Source: a bacterium
GTDB taxonomy: Bacteria > Myxococcota_A > Bradymonadia > UBA7976 > UBA1532
Assembly (NCBI GenBank): GCA_030426085.1
Contig: JAUHYW010000030.1
Span: forward strand, 1 to 64,000
DNA: 64,000 nt
Direction: 5' to 3'
Shown: one piece after another, positions 53,031 to 62,688 of the stretch
Position numbering within the stretch: the first letter of the stretch is position 1
How the letters are laid out: the number at the start of each line of letters is the position of its first letter
Notes under the pieces: generated by a model
Database searches by the model: none
Seen by the model: only the letters and a program-made list of their open reading frames with translations
What the model was told of the DNA's origin: nothing
Translations under genes and position numbers: made by a program

Positions 53031-54194
53031 TCAGGGCGCGTCTTCGTCGAGCGGCGGTGAGGGCCGGGGCGCGGGCGGCGGCGGGGCGTCGACCGCGCGG
53101 CGCAGGCGGTCGAGCGGGTCGCCGGTGCGGGCGCGGAAGGCGGCCCGCAGCACCTCGGTGGAGAGCGCGTCGGCCTGGGCCCCGTCGACGTGGGCCCCGC
53201 CGCCGGCCGCGGCGATGGCCCGGTGCTGGGGGCGCACGATCCGGTCGTGCTCCCGGGTGATGCCCCGCCGGCGGCCGTAGCCCGGGGGCGGGGTCGAGAG
53301 CACGTAGATCCGGCCGCCGTCGGCGGCGAAGCGGCGGGCGGTGTCGAGGCACGGGCGGGCGCCGGGGTCGTCGGCGGCGGCGTCGCTGGTGGCGATGATC
53401 AGCTTGATGGCGTCGGGGCGCCAGCGGGCGGCGGCGCCGGCGGCGAGGCCGCCGCAGAGCCACTCGGGGCGGTCGTCGTCGACGGCGGTGCTGGTGGCCT
53501 CGATGTCGGCGAGGAAGCCGCCGAGCTCGGCCTCGTCGGCGGTGAGCGGGTGCTGCTCGAGGCGCAGGCCGGGGGCCTCGCGGCGGTCGCGGAAGACGAC
53601 GGCGCCGACCCGGGCGGTGGGGCTGACGACCCGCAGGGTGTCGAGGGTGGCGCGCAGGTTGCGCCGGGTGGCGTCGAGGCCGGCGGCCATCGAGCGGGTG
53701 CCGTCGATGACCAGCATCACGTCCACCGGGCGGGCGGTGAGCGGGTCGAGCTCGCCGAGCACCCGGCGGGCGGTCTCGTCGAGCGCGGCGGCCCGGCCCC
53801 GGGCGGCGCGGGCCATCTGCTCGCTCTCGGCGAGGGCTTCGGTCAGGCCGGCCCGGTCGGCGAGCAGGCGCTCCCGGTCGGCGAGCAGGGCGTCGCGCTC
53901 GGCGCGCAGGGCGGCGAGGGCCAGCTCGGCCTCGCTGGCGGCGCCGGTGGCGACCCGGGCGGCGGCCTCGGCGGCCCGCTCGCGGTCGAGCGCGGTGATC
54001 CGGGCGGCCTCGGCCCGGGCCCGGCGGTCGGCCTCGGCGGTCAGCTCGTCCCGGGCGTCGTTGAGCGATCCGCGGATGTGCATGACCGCGACGAGGAACA
54101 GGAGCAGCACGCAGCCCAGCGCGGTGGTGAGGATGTCGGCCAGCGAGGTGCCGAAGACCTCGGCCCCCCGGCGCTTCTCCCGGCGGCGGCTCAC
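53031..54194 (-). CDS. Membrane-anchored von Willebrand A protein with MotB-like helix
   Basis: 387 aa. A basic N-terminus leads to one membrane helix at ~17-40 containing SLADILTTALGCVLLLFLVA; Asp20 in ADILT aligns with the ion-carrying Asp of MotB (AYADFMT) and ExbD. A ~100-residue Ala/Arg/Glu coiled coil (44-145) follows, then a vWA domain (~155-330) with MIDAS start VIDGTRSMA (D164, T166, S168). A Pro-rich C-terminal tail ends the protein. It overlaps the TolQ/MotA-like gene by 4 bp (ATGA), as in known motor-pair operons. In place of the normal peptidoglycan-binding OmpA domain it has vWA, so it would pull on a protein partner. Confidence 0.82.
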   Translation of the reverse strand: MSRRREKRRGAEVFGTSLADILTTALGCVLLLFLVAVMHIRGSLNDARDELTAEADRRARAEAARITALDRERAAEAAARVATGAASEAELALAALRAERDALLADRERLLADRAGLTEALAESEQMARAARGRAAALDETARRVLGELDPLTARPVDVMLVIDGTRSMAAGLDATRRNLRATLDTLRVVSPTARVGAVVFRDRREAPGLRLEQHPLTADEAELGGFLADIEATSTAVDDDRPEWLCGGLAAGAAARWRPDAIKLIIATSDAAADDPGARPCLDTARRFAADGGRIYVLSTPPPGYGRRRGITREHDRIVRPQHRAIAAAGGGAHVDGAQADALSTEVLRAAFRARTGDPLDRLRRAVDAPPPPAPRPSPPLDEDAP

Positions 54195-55351
54195 GGCTCA
54201 CCGTCGGGGTCGTCGCCCAGGGTGTAGGGGGCCGAGCGGTCGGCCTCGGGCAGCTCCAGCGAGAAGGACGGCGGGCGCGCGGCGGGCGTATTTCGAGGCG
54301 CGGGGCCCCGGCGGATGATCATCGGCTGCTCGCCCTGCCGGCGCAGGTCGGCCAGGGCGTCGGCCATGCGGGGCAGCGCGCTGCGGGTCTCCCGGGCGGC
54401 CTGGACCAGCTCGCCCACGGCGCCGTCGATCGGAGGCAGCGCGGCGAGCCGGTCGGCGACGGCCGACAGCGCCCCGTCGATGGCGTGCAGGCTGCGCTCG
54501 ATGCGCTCGACGGTCTCGGCCTGCCGGTCGAGGGCGGCCTCGGCCGGGGTCTGCTGGGCGAGGCCGGCGAGGTCGAGCCGCTGCACGTAGCCCGCGCCCA
54601 GGTCGCGCTCGATGCGCTCGAGCAGGCGCTTGTCCCGGCCTTCGAGGCCGACCTCGAGCAGCTTGAGCGGCACGACGAGCGCCAGGGCGAGCAGGGTGGT
54701 GTCGAAGGCGATGGCCAGCCCCGAGACCGCCGGGATCAGGGCGGCGAGGTCGTCGCCGACGCCGGTGATGACCCCGTCGAAGCTGGCGATGGCCCCGGCC
54801 ATGCCGACGACGGTGCCCAAGAAGCCCGACAGCGGCAGCAGCCACATGGCGGCGGTGAGCGCCCGGTAGTCGTCGTCGACCCGGTCGTGGGCCCGGTCGA
54901 CGGCTTGGCGGGCGGCTTCGAGCAGCTCGTCGCGGGTGGGGCGCAGGGCGCGGAAGTAGCTGAAGACGGCGTAGAGCACGTCCCCGGCGAGGGTGTCCCG
55001 CAGGCGCACGAGCACCTCGAGGCGGCCGGCGAGCTCGTCCCGGGCGACGGCGCCGCGCCACAGGAGGCCCCGGCAGGCGTCGAGCGCCCGCCGCTCGCCG
55101 GTCTGCACGACCAGCCGCCGCAGGATGTGGCCCACGCCCCAGAAGAAGAGCGCGACGGTCAGCGGCTGGCTGAAGCCCCGGCGCCAGAGCAGGGTGTGCA
55201 GGCGGCCGTCGGGGGCGAGCGCGTCGACGGCGAAGAAGACCGCGGCGGTGCCGGCGACGGCGCACAGGAGGGGGATGAGGCGGGTCCAGCCGCCGACGAG
55301 CGAGGCGGTGGCCCGCAAGGCGGGCAGGTCTCGGGGGTGGGCGATGTCCAA
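54191..55351 (-). CDS. MotA/TolQ/ExbB-type proton channel subunit
   Basis: 386 aa. Four hydrophobic segments: about 24-44, 61-80, 162-188 and 196-222. The third and fourth hold the family core, LLPLSGFLGTVVGMAGAI and SGLAIAFDTTLLALALVV, matching ExbB/TolQ/MotA (PLLGLLGTVxG; GLxxAxxxT). A long C-terminal cytoplasmic part (~225-386) is helical and Glu/Arg/Ala-rich, longer than in TolQ, resembling the tail of ZorA-like proteins. The following gene encodes the TM-plus-vWA partner. The giant LTD lipoprotein lies 70 bases upstream in the same direction and may belong to the same unit. Confidence 0.85.
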   Translation of the reverse strand: MDIAHPRDLPALRATASLVGGWTRLIPLLCAVAGTAAVFFAVDALAPDGRLHTLLWRRGFSQPLTVALFFWGVGHILRRLVVQTGERRALDACRGLLWRGAVARDELAGRLEVLVRLRDTLAGDVLYAVFSYFRALRPTRDELLEAARQAVDRAHDRVDDDYRALTAAMWLLPLSGFLGTVVGMAGAIASFDGVITGVGDDLAALIPAVSGLAIAFDTTLLALALVVPLKLLEVGLEGRDKRLLERIERDLGAGYVQRLDLAGLAQQTPAEAALDRQAETVERIERSLHAIDGALSAVADRLAALPPIDGAVGELVQAARETRSALPRMADALADLRRQGEQPMIIRRGPAPRNTPAARPPSFSLELPEADRSAPYTLGDDPDGEP

Positions 55352-55421
55352 CGGCGACCTCCGGCGGGGGGACGGCCCCTACAATCGGCCGCCGGGGGTC
55401 ATTTGTTCAACCGCGGGCGGT

Positions 55422-58400
55422 TCAGGGGTCGCCGCAGTAGGCCCCGAACTCGTCGGGGATGCACACCATGCCGTTGGCGGCGCAGTTCTCGGTGAAGTTG
55501 ATCGGGTACTCGCAGACCCCTTCGCCGTCCTGCTCGACGCACATGCCCTCGCCGAAGAAGCCCACGGTGGTCTCGTCGACGCAGACGTTGGGCTGCAAGT
55601 CGAAGCAGAACACGTCGGCGCAGGGGTCGATGGTGATGGTCAGGTCGACGGCCTGGTCGGCGGTGAAGCCGTTCTGCGACCCGTCGAGGTCGCAGTGCAG
55701 CCAGCTCTGGCCGTTGTCGACGCTGAACCGGAACGCCATGTCGTACGCCCCGGCCACCGCGTTCACCCCGTCGAACCGGGCCTGATACTCGTCGTTGTCG
55801 GGCTCACCCCGCTGGTCGCCGTTCCACCCCGGGGAGTCGATCGCCTGGACCCAGGTCCACTCGGGGTTGCCGTCAGGGTCGGACCCCCGCGGGCCGTAGC
55901 CGCCCTCGGCCCGCAGCCGGGCGTCGAAGTCGACGAACGGCGACTGGTCGGTGATGCCCTCCTCGTAGACGAGGCCGTAGATCTCGTAGGCCGGCGGGGC
56001 GTCGCCTCCGGCCTCCCAGTTGCCGGCCTGCACCGGGAAGGTGAACCGGCAGTAGTCCACGGTGACGTCGACCTCGGGGCACTGGGGGTTGGCCGCCCCC
56101 GGGGTGCCGAAGTTGTCGAGCGCGGGGTCGCCCCCGGGGTCGGCGAAGTAGGGGTCGGCGGCGAGGCACCACTGCACGCCCTGGTCGTTGAGGTCGGCGT
56201 CGAGCGCGTCGGGGTCGAGGCTGATCGCGGCCCCGTTGGCCGCCACGAAGAAGCCGCCGACGTCGTAGTCGAGCACGTCGATGCCCGTCTGGCCGCAGCT
56301 CAGCTCCAGCCGCGATCCGTTGTTGCCGAGCGGGAAGTCGAAGACCTGGGTGACCCCCTGAAGCCCGCCGTTGACCGCGGGGTCGGCGCTGCGGGCGAGC
56401 AGCACGTAGGCCCCGGCGTCGATGGCGAAGTCCAGCGCCAGCGGGTTCGGCTGGCCCTCGGCCTCGAGGGTGCAGCCCTCGAGCACGAGCTGGCGGTCGG
56501 TCGTATTGTACAGCTCGATCCACTCGGCCTGCTCGTCGGCGAGCGCCCCCCGGGGGTTGTACATCACCTCGCTGATGATCACCTCGCCCGCCCCGGCGAG
56601 CGCGTCGGCCGGGATGCAGCGCCCGGCGGCGCACACCTGGCCGATGGCCCCGCAGTCGAGGATCTGGAAGTCGTAGTCGCACACCGGCGCGTCGCCCTCG
56701 AGGGTGCAGGTGCCCAGCTCGTCGTAGATCGCGGCGTTGGTCGCGTCGAGGCACTCGTCCTCGGGCACGTCCACGCAGGGGTTGGGGTCGCAGGCCCCGA
56801 CGACGTCCCCGCAGGGCGGGTTGGGCACGCCGGGGGTCCCGAAGTGGGGCGGCGCGCCGTCGAAGTAGGCCTCCTGCGCGTTGCACCACGCGTCGCCGAA
56901 GTCGTTGAGGTCGGCGTCGATCAGGTCGGGGTCGAGCTGGAAGGCCGCCGCGGCCACGCCGCCGGGGAAGCCGGCGACGGCGTAGTCCACCGCGTCGATG
57001 GTCACCACGCCGCAGCGCAGCTCGACGACGTCGCCCCCGTTGTTGAGGCTGAAGTTGAACAGGCCGTTGGGCCCCAGCCCGCCGTTGTTGGCCGGGTCGT
57101 TGGACCGGGCGAACAGCAGGGTGCCGCCCGGCGGGGCGATCAGATCACCGACCGCCAGCCCGTTGGCCCGGTCGCGCACCTCGCAGGCCGAGAGGTCGAG
57201 CGGCTCGTCGGTGGTGTTGACCATCTCGAACCACTCGCCGAACTGCTCTTCGAGCTCGCCTTCGGTGTTGAACATGATCTCGGTGATGACGATCTCGCCC
57301 GGCGCCGGACCCCGGATCTGGGCGATGTCGCACTGCCCGTCGAGGCAGTTGCCCACCCCGCAGTCCTCCCGGACCTCCTCCGGCTGCAAGCAGCGCGGCT
57401 GGTCGCCGTTCGCCTCGCACACCGAGGGCAGGTAGGTGACGGCCACGTCGCCGTCGCAGAAGGCGGCCGGGGCGTCGGCGCAGGGGTTGGGGTCGCAGGG
57501 GTCGCCCACCGGGCACTCGATGTTGAGCCCCCGGGGGGTGCCGAGGTGCAGCGGGTCGGCGAGGTAGACCGTCTCGGCGAGGCACCAGTTGCGGCCGACG
57601 TCGTTCTCCCCGGCGTCGAGCCGGGCGCTGCTGAGGTTGAGCGAGGCCGCCCGGGCGTCGGGGAACTCGCCCCCGTCGTCGTAGGTGACGGTGTCGATCA
57701 GGGCCCCGCCGCAGCTCAGGGTCACGGTGTCGCCGCCGCCGTTGGTCAGCGAGAAGTCGAAGACGCCGTCCAGGTCGACGAGGCCGCCGTTGAGCGCCGG
57801 GTCGTCGTTGCGGGCGAAGAGCGCGAAGCCCCGGGCCGGGATCTCGACCCCGCCGATGTCGGTGCCGCTCGACCGATCGGCCAGCTCGCAGCCCTCGAGG
57901 TTCAGCGGGCTGCCGGTGGTGTTGTACAGCTCGATCCACTCGGCGTCTTCGTCGGCGAGGGTGCCGTGGGGGTCGTACATGATCTCGCTGACGATCACCT
58001 CACCGACCACCGGCGGGCGCGAGCCGCCGCAGGCCCCGGCGACGCAGACGGTGCCCCCGCAGTCCTCCCGGATCTCGGGGTACTCGCAGGCGGCGAGGCC
58101 GTCATCGCCCACCGCGCACTCGCCCACCTCGGGGTAGCTCACCGCGGTGTTGTCGTCGCAGAACGCGACCGGCGGCGCGAGGCACGGGTTGGGGTCGCAC
58201 GGCGCGACCGGCGGGGTCACCACCAGCCGGCCGGCGTCCTCGACCCGGTAGCCGTCGGACGAGCCGGCGTCGCCGGCGTCGCAGAGCTGCCACGTCCGCC
58301 CGCCGTCGACGCTGAACCGGAAGGCCACGTCGTACTCGCCGGGGGCCGGCATCACGGCGTCGGCCCGCCACTCGTCGTTGTTCAGCTCGCCGAGCGGACC

Positions 58401-61400
58401 GGCGCCGTCGTACTCGTCGTTGGTGAAGCCGGGCACCCACACCCAGGCCGGGTCGTCCATCGGCATCGTGCCGTCGGGGCCGTAGCCGACCTCGGCCCGG
58501 ATGAGGCCGGTGGCGTCGTTGAGCGGGCTCAGGTCGGTCAGGCCCTCTTCGTAGATGCGGCCATAGAACGACTGCACCGTCTGGAACTCGGCCTCGAGGT
58601 CGGTGGGGAACTGCAACCGGCAGAAGTCCACCACGTCGTCGCACGGCGGGTTGGGCGCGCCGGGCGAGCCCCACTGCGCGGGGTCGAGCGAGTAGCGGGT
58701 CCGGGCCGGGCACCAGCTCGCCGGGTCGTCGTTGCCCACGAGGTCGAGCTGGCCGTCGCGCACCTGGATGGCGAACGCCCGCACCGCCGGGAAGCCGGCG
58801 TCCTCGTCGTAGATGACCTGGTCGATGACGATGCCCCCGCACGAGACGCGCAGGGTGTCGTCGGTGTTGTTCAGCCCGAAGTCGAAGGTGCCGGCCACCT
58901 CGATGCCGCCGTTGACCGCGAGGTCGTCGCTGCGGCCGAAGACGGTGTAGCTGCGCGGCTCGAGCACGATGTCGGGGGCCGGGCTCTCGGCGTTGGCGTC
59001 GGCGAACTCGCAGCCCTCGAGCAGCAGCGGCTCGTCGGTGCTGTTGTACAGCTCGAACCACTCGGCGGTGTTGTCGTCGAGGCCGTCGTGGGGGTCGTAC
59101 AGGATCTCGGAGATCACCAGATCACCGGGGAACGGCGCCCGGGGCTCGGCGTCGACGCAGGCCCCGTCGAGGCAGCCGAGGGGGCAGCCGACGATCTCGC
59201 TGGCGTACTCGCAGACCGGGGCCCCGTCCTCCACCGCGCAGGCGCCGAGCGGCGCGTAGATCAGCAGGGTGTCGGCGTCGCGGCACGCGTCGGCCGGCGG
59301 GTCGATGCACGGGTTGGGGTCGCAGGCGTCGACCGGATCACCGACCACGACGTGGCCCGCGTCGGCCGGCTGGTAGCCGTTGATCGAGCCCGGGTCGCGG
59401 TCGCAGTAGGCGTAGCTGCGGCCGTCGTCGACGCTGAAGCGCCACGCCACGTCGAAGCGCCCGGCGGGCAGGGCCGGCAGCAGGCTCAGCCAGGTGTCGG
59501 CGTTCTGGGCGTCGTTGGCCGGGTCGGGCACCGGGTCGAACCACACCCAGGTGGGGTCGACGGCCGGGTCGCTGCCCGCCGGGCCGTAGCCCGCGCCGGC
59601 CCGCAGCCGCACGTCGGCGTCCACCGCCCGGGTGCGATCGGTCAGGCCGGGGGCCACCACCAGGGCGCTGGTCTCGACGTCGGCCCCGTTCACGACGTCG
59701 ACGTCGTCGGGGGCGAGCAGGGTGCAGATGGTGAGGGTGGGGCACGGCGGGTTGGCCGCCCCGGGGGTGCCGTAGTGATCGCCGAGGTCGCCCTCGAAGT
59801 ACACCGACCGGGTGCGGCACCAGTTCGCGCCGTCGTCGTTGGCCGCGGCGTCGTACGCCTCGGGGTCGAGCGAGACGCTGTAGGTCGAGGCCGCGGGGAA
59901 CCGGTCGCCGGCGTCGTAGACCACCGCGTCGATCTCGACCTCGCCGCAGGTCAGGGCGATGCGGTCGCCGTCGTTGCCCAGGCCGAAGTCGAAGGTGCCG
60001 GCCACCTCGAGCCCGCCGTTGACCGCCGGATCGGCGCTGCGGGCGAGCACGATGTAGGCCCCCGGCGCGAGGTTGATCGCCTCCAGCGGGCTCTGATTGC
60101 CCCCGTCGTCGCCGATGCGGCAGCCGTCGAGGCCCACCTCGCGGTCGCTGGCGTTGTACAGCTCGATCCACTCGGCGTCGCCGCTGTCGAGGTCGCCGTC
60201 GGCGTCGTAGAGGAACTCGGTGACGAGCACCTCCCCCGGTTCGGGCGGCGCGGCGGGCACGAAGCACTGCCCGTCGATGCAGCGGGCGCCGATGGGGCAG
60301 GCGAGCAGATCCTCGGCGTAGGTGCAGCGGGCCTGCCCGTCGACCGCCTCGCACTGCCCGGGGGGCTGAGGCTCGATGACGCTCAGCCCGTCGTCCGAGC
60401 AGCGGGGCGCGGGCGGCGCGGGGCAGATGAAGCCGTCGCACAGCTCACCGCCGACCGGGATGGCGGTCAGCGCGCCGGCCTGATCGGGCTGGTAGCCGTC
60501 GGTCGAGCCGTCGCCCAGGTCGCAGTAGGTCCAGGTCGTGCCGCCGTCGAGGCTGAAGCGCCACGCGAAGTCGTAGGCCCCGGGGGCCGGCACGGTGAGC
60601 GTGGTCTGATACTCGTCGTTGTCCGGCTCGCCCCGGGCGGCGCCGTCCCACTCGGGGTTGGGCGCGCCGGCGATCCACTGCCAGCCGTCATTGCCCATCG
60701 GATCGGAGCCGTCGGGGCCGATGCCGGCCTCGGCCATCAGGCCCGGCACGACGTCGATCCCCGGGGTCTGATCGGTGTAGGTGGCCTCGTAGACGACGCC
60801 ATAGACCTCGAACTGCGTATCCTGCTCGGCCCGCACCGACCCGGGAGCCTGGAGCCGGCAGTAGTCGACCGTCGGCGGGGGGCACGGCGTATTGGCCGCG
60901 CCGGGGGTGCCCCGGTTGCCGTCGAAGTACACGTCGCCCAGGGCGGCCGGGCACCAGTTGGGGCCGTCGTCGTTGGCCCCTGCGTCCCGGGCCTCGGGGT
61001 CGAGGCTGATCGAGGCCCCGCTGACCGGAGCGAAGCCCGGCTGGCCGTAATCGACCTCGTCGACGTCGGCCCCGTCGCAGCGCAGCCCGATCAGGTCGCC
61101 CTCGTTGCCCAGGCGGAACTCGAAGATCGCGCCCACCTCGATGTCGCCGTTGATCGCCCGATCGGCGCTGTGCCCGAAGACCAGCCGCTCGCCGGCCCCG
61201 ATCAGGCCGCCCTCGAGCACCTCGACGTTGTCCCCGCCGTCGTAGATCTCGCAGCCGCCCAGATAGCGCGGCCCGTCGGCGAGGTTGAGCACCTCGAACC
61301 ACTCGGCGTCCTCGTCGCTCAGCGGGTCGAGGGCGTCGTACATGATCTCGGTGATGATGACCTCGCCCGCCGCGGGCAGGGGCGCCAGATCGACGCACGC

Positions 61401-62564
61401 GCCGCCCTCGCAGCGCCCGCCGGCCGCGGCGCAGTCCCGCCGCTCGACCTCGTCGTGGGTGCACTGCGCCTCGCCGTCGACCGCCTCGCAGGCCCCGCCG
61501 CCGGCGTAGGTCACCGCGACGTCGCCCTCGCAGGCGGGCGGGGGCGCCTCGGCGCACGGGTCGCCGTCGCACGGGCCGGGCAGCGAGACGAGCCGCCCGA
61601 GCTGCTCGGCCTGGAAGCCGTTGTCCGACCCGTCGAGGTCGCACAGCAGCCAGGTGTCGCCGCCGTCGAGGCTGAAGCGGAAGGTCAGGGCGTAGGTGCC
61701 CGGGGCGGGGGCGTCGAAGGTCGCCAGGTACTGATCGTAGCCCGCCGCGTCGGCCGCCTCGGCGCTCCACGCGGGGTCGGCCTCGGCCGCGATCCAGACC
61801 AGGGCCTCGGGGTCGTCGCCCGCGCCCTCGGGGGCGTAGCCCGCCTCGGCGATCAGGCCCTCGTCGGCGTCGACCCCGTCAGTCAGATCGGTCAGCCCGG
61901 CCTCGAGCACCACCGCCGAGAGGGTGACCGGGGCCCCGGTGAACAGCTCGGCGTCGGCCGGAGCGACGAAGCGGCAGGCGTCGACGCCGGTGTCGGGCAC
62001 GCAGGCGCCCTCTTCGCAGACCTCGCGCGGGCCGCAGTCCTCGGGGGTCGCCTCGTAGAGGCACGCGGCCTCGCCGTCCTCGGCGGTGCAGGCCCCGGCC
62101 CCGTAGGTGACCCGCTGGCCTTCGTCGTTGCACTCGGGCTCGGGCGGGGTGTCGCAGACCGTGTCGGCGCAGGGATCGACCGGCTCGCCGCAGGTGTTGG
62201 TCTCGAGGTCGCAGACCTGCTCGCCCTCGCAGTCCTCGTCGCCCTCGCAGCAGCCCTCGATGGGCTCGACGACGCACTCGCCCTCGACGCAGCGGCCCTC
62301 GCCGCAGACCGCGTCGACCGCGCACTGGATGTCTTCGGTGCAGTCGGGTGGGGTGGCGTCGGGGCCGACGTCGGGGTCGGGGCCCGTATCGGGGTCGGGG
62401 GCCATGTCCGGATCGGGCCCCTGGTCGGGGTCGGTGGTCCCGTCCGTCTCCATGTCCACCGCCGGGCCGGTATCACCGCCCGGATCCTCGGTGTCGTCAC
62501 ACGCGCCGAGGGCGATCGACAACCCGATCGCCCACAGCACCCTCACCCACGCTCTGCGCTGCAT
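55422..62564 (-). CDS. Giant lipoprotein with six lamin-tail domains
   Basis: 2380 aa. The lipobox is in IALGAC (Cys near residue 22), followed by an Asp/Pro/Gly linker and a Cys-rich head (~70-185). Six lamin-tail domains (LTD) are visible, each with a GEVIITEIMYD-like start and WIELYNTTxxPLxLxGCEL: approximately residues 396-558, 776-938, 1145-1305, 1518-1681, 1751-1916 and 1988-2158. Five CRxxxP...EYDxxWRFSxDGG modules, which look like Ig-like units, and several short DPCxxxxCxxPP Cys modules lie between. Such LTD-rich proteins are surface adhesins or nuclease-associated in bacteria. Its DNA is internally repetitive. The function cannot be given further. Confidence 0.88.
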   Translation of the reverse strand: MQRRAWVRVLWAIGLSIALGACDDTEDPGGDTGPAVDMETDGTTDPDQGPDPDMAPDPDTGPDPDVGPDATPPDCTEDIQCAVDAVCGEGRCVEGECVVEPIEGCCEGDEDCEGEQVCDLETNTCGEPVDPCADTVCDTPPEPECNDEGQRVTYGAGACTAEDGEAACLYEATPEDCGPREVCEEGACVPDTGVDACRFVAPADAELFTGAPVTLSAVVLEAGLTDLTDGVDADEGLIAEAGYAPEGAGDDPEALVWIAAEADPAWSAEAADAAGYDQYLATFDAPAPGTYALTFRFSLDGGDTWLLCDLDGSDNGFQAEQLGRLVSLPGPCDGDPCAEAPPPACEGDVAVTYAGGGACEAVDGEAQCTHDEVERRDCAAAGGRCEGGACVDLAPLPAAGEVIITEIMYDALDPLSDEDAEWFEVLNLADGPRYLGGCEIYDGGDNVEVLEGGLIGAGERLVFGHSADRAINGDIEVGAIFEFRLGNEGDLIGLRCDGADVDEVDYGQPGFAPVSGASISLDPEARDAGANDDGPNWCPAALGDVYFDGNRGTPGAANTPCPPPTVDYCRLQAPGSVRAEQDTQFEVYGVVYEATYTDQTPGIDVVPGLMAEAGIGPDGSDPMGNDGWQWIAGAPNPEWDGAARGEPDNDEYQTTLTVPAPGAYDFAWRFSLDGGTTWTYCDLGDGSTDGYQPDQAGALTAIPVGGELCDGFICPAPPAPRCSDDGLSVIEPQPPGQCEAVDGQARCTYAEDLLACPIGARCIDGQCFVPAAPPEPGEVLVTEFLYDADGDLDSGDAEWIELYNASDREVGLDGCRIGDDGGNQSPLEAINLAPGAYIVLARSADPAVNGGLEVAGTFDFGLGNDGDRIALTCGEVEIDAVVYDAGDRFPAASTYSVSLDPEAYDAAANDDGANWCRTRSVYFEGDLGDHYGTPGAANPPCPTLTICTLLAPDDVDVVNGADVETSALVVAPGLTDRTRAVDADVRLRAGAGYGPAGSDPAVDPTWVWFDPVPDPANDAQNADTWLSLLPALPAGRFDVAWRFSVDDGRSYAYCDRDPGSINGYQPADAGHVVVGDPVDACDPNPCIDPPADACRDADTLLIYAPLGACAVEDGAPVCEYASEIVGCPLGCLDGACVDAEPRAPFPGDLVISEILYDPHDGLDDNTAEWFELYNSTDEPLLLEGCEFADANAESPAPDIVLEPRSYTVFGRSDDLAVNGGIEVAGTFDFGLNNTDDTLRVSCGGIVIDQVIYDEDAGFPAVRAFAIQVRDGQLDLVGNDDPASWCPARTRYSLDPAQWGSPGAPNPPCDDVVDFCRLQFPTDLEAEFQTVQSFYGRIYEEGLTDLSPLNDATGLIRAEVGYGPDGTMPMDDPAWVWVPGFTNDEYDGAGPLGELNNDEWRADAVMPAPGEYDVAFRFSVDGGRTWQLCDAGDAGSSDGYRVEDAGRLVVTPPVAPCDPNPCLAPPVAFCDDNTAVSYPEVGECAVGDDGLAACEYPEIREDCGGTVCVAGACGGSRPPVVGEVIVSEIMYDPHGTLADEDAEWIELYNTTGSPLNLEGCELADRSSGTDIGGVEIPARGFALFARNDDPALNGGLVDLDGVFDFSLTNGGGDTVTLSCGGALIDTVTYDDGGEFPDARAASLNLSSARLDAGENDVGRNWCLAETVYLADPLHLGTPRGLNIECPVGDPCDPNPCADAPAAFCDGDVAVTYLPSVCEANGDQPRCLQPEEVREDCGVGNCLDGQCDIAQIRGPAPGEIVITEIMFNTEGELEEQFGEWFEMVNTTDEPLDLSACEVRDRANGLAVGDLIAPPGGTLLFARSNDPANNGGLGPNGLFNFSLNNGGDVVELRCGVVTIDAVDYAVAGFPGGVAAAAFQLDPDLIDADLNDFGDAWCNAQEAYFDGAPPHFGTPGVPNPPCGDVVGACDPNPCVDVPEDECLDATNAAIYDELGTCTLEGDAPVCDYDFQILDCGAIGQVCAAGRCIPADALAGAGEVIISEVMYNPRGALADEQAEWIELYNTTDRQLVLEGCTLEAEGQPNPLALDFAIDAGAYVLLARSADPAVNGGLQGVTQVFDFPLGNNGSRLELSCGQTGIDVLDYDVGGFFVAANGAAISLDPDALDADLNDQGVQWCLAADPYFADPGGDPALDNFGTPGAANPQCPEVDVTVDYCRFTFPVQAGNWEAGGDAPPAYEIYGLVYEEGITDQSPFVDFDARLRAEGGYGPRGSDPDGNPEWTWVQAIDSPGWNGDQRGEPDNDEYQARFDGVNAVAGAYDMAFRFSVDNGQSWLHCDLDGSQNGFTADQAVDLTITIDPCADVFCFDLQPNVCVDETTVGFFGEGMCVEQDGEGVCEYPINFTENCAANGMVCIPDEFGAYCGDP

Positions 62565-62688
62565 CCGCTCCCCCGTCGGCCGCTCCGGCGGCCACTCCTA
62601 CCGTCGATTCACGCGCGGATGATGTGGTGACGTGTCGGACCGAGTCAAACGACGGGACGGTGACGGGTCGGGCGGGGCAGAAGCGCGG

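Noticed and set aside
53031-55351. A Zorya defence system
   Set aside because: The channel resembles ZorA, but there is no OmpA domain in the partner and no zorC, D, E, F or G genes nearby.
54993-62630. A 2545-codon open frame on the plus strand opposite the LTD gene
   Set aside because: High GC keeps antisense frames open. The minus strand carries the lipobox, six LTD repeats and Cys modules, whereas the plus-strand product is featureless.
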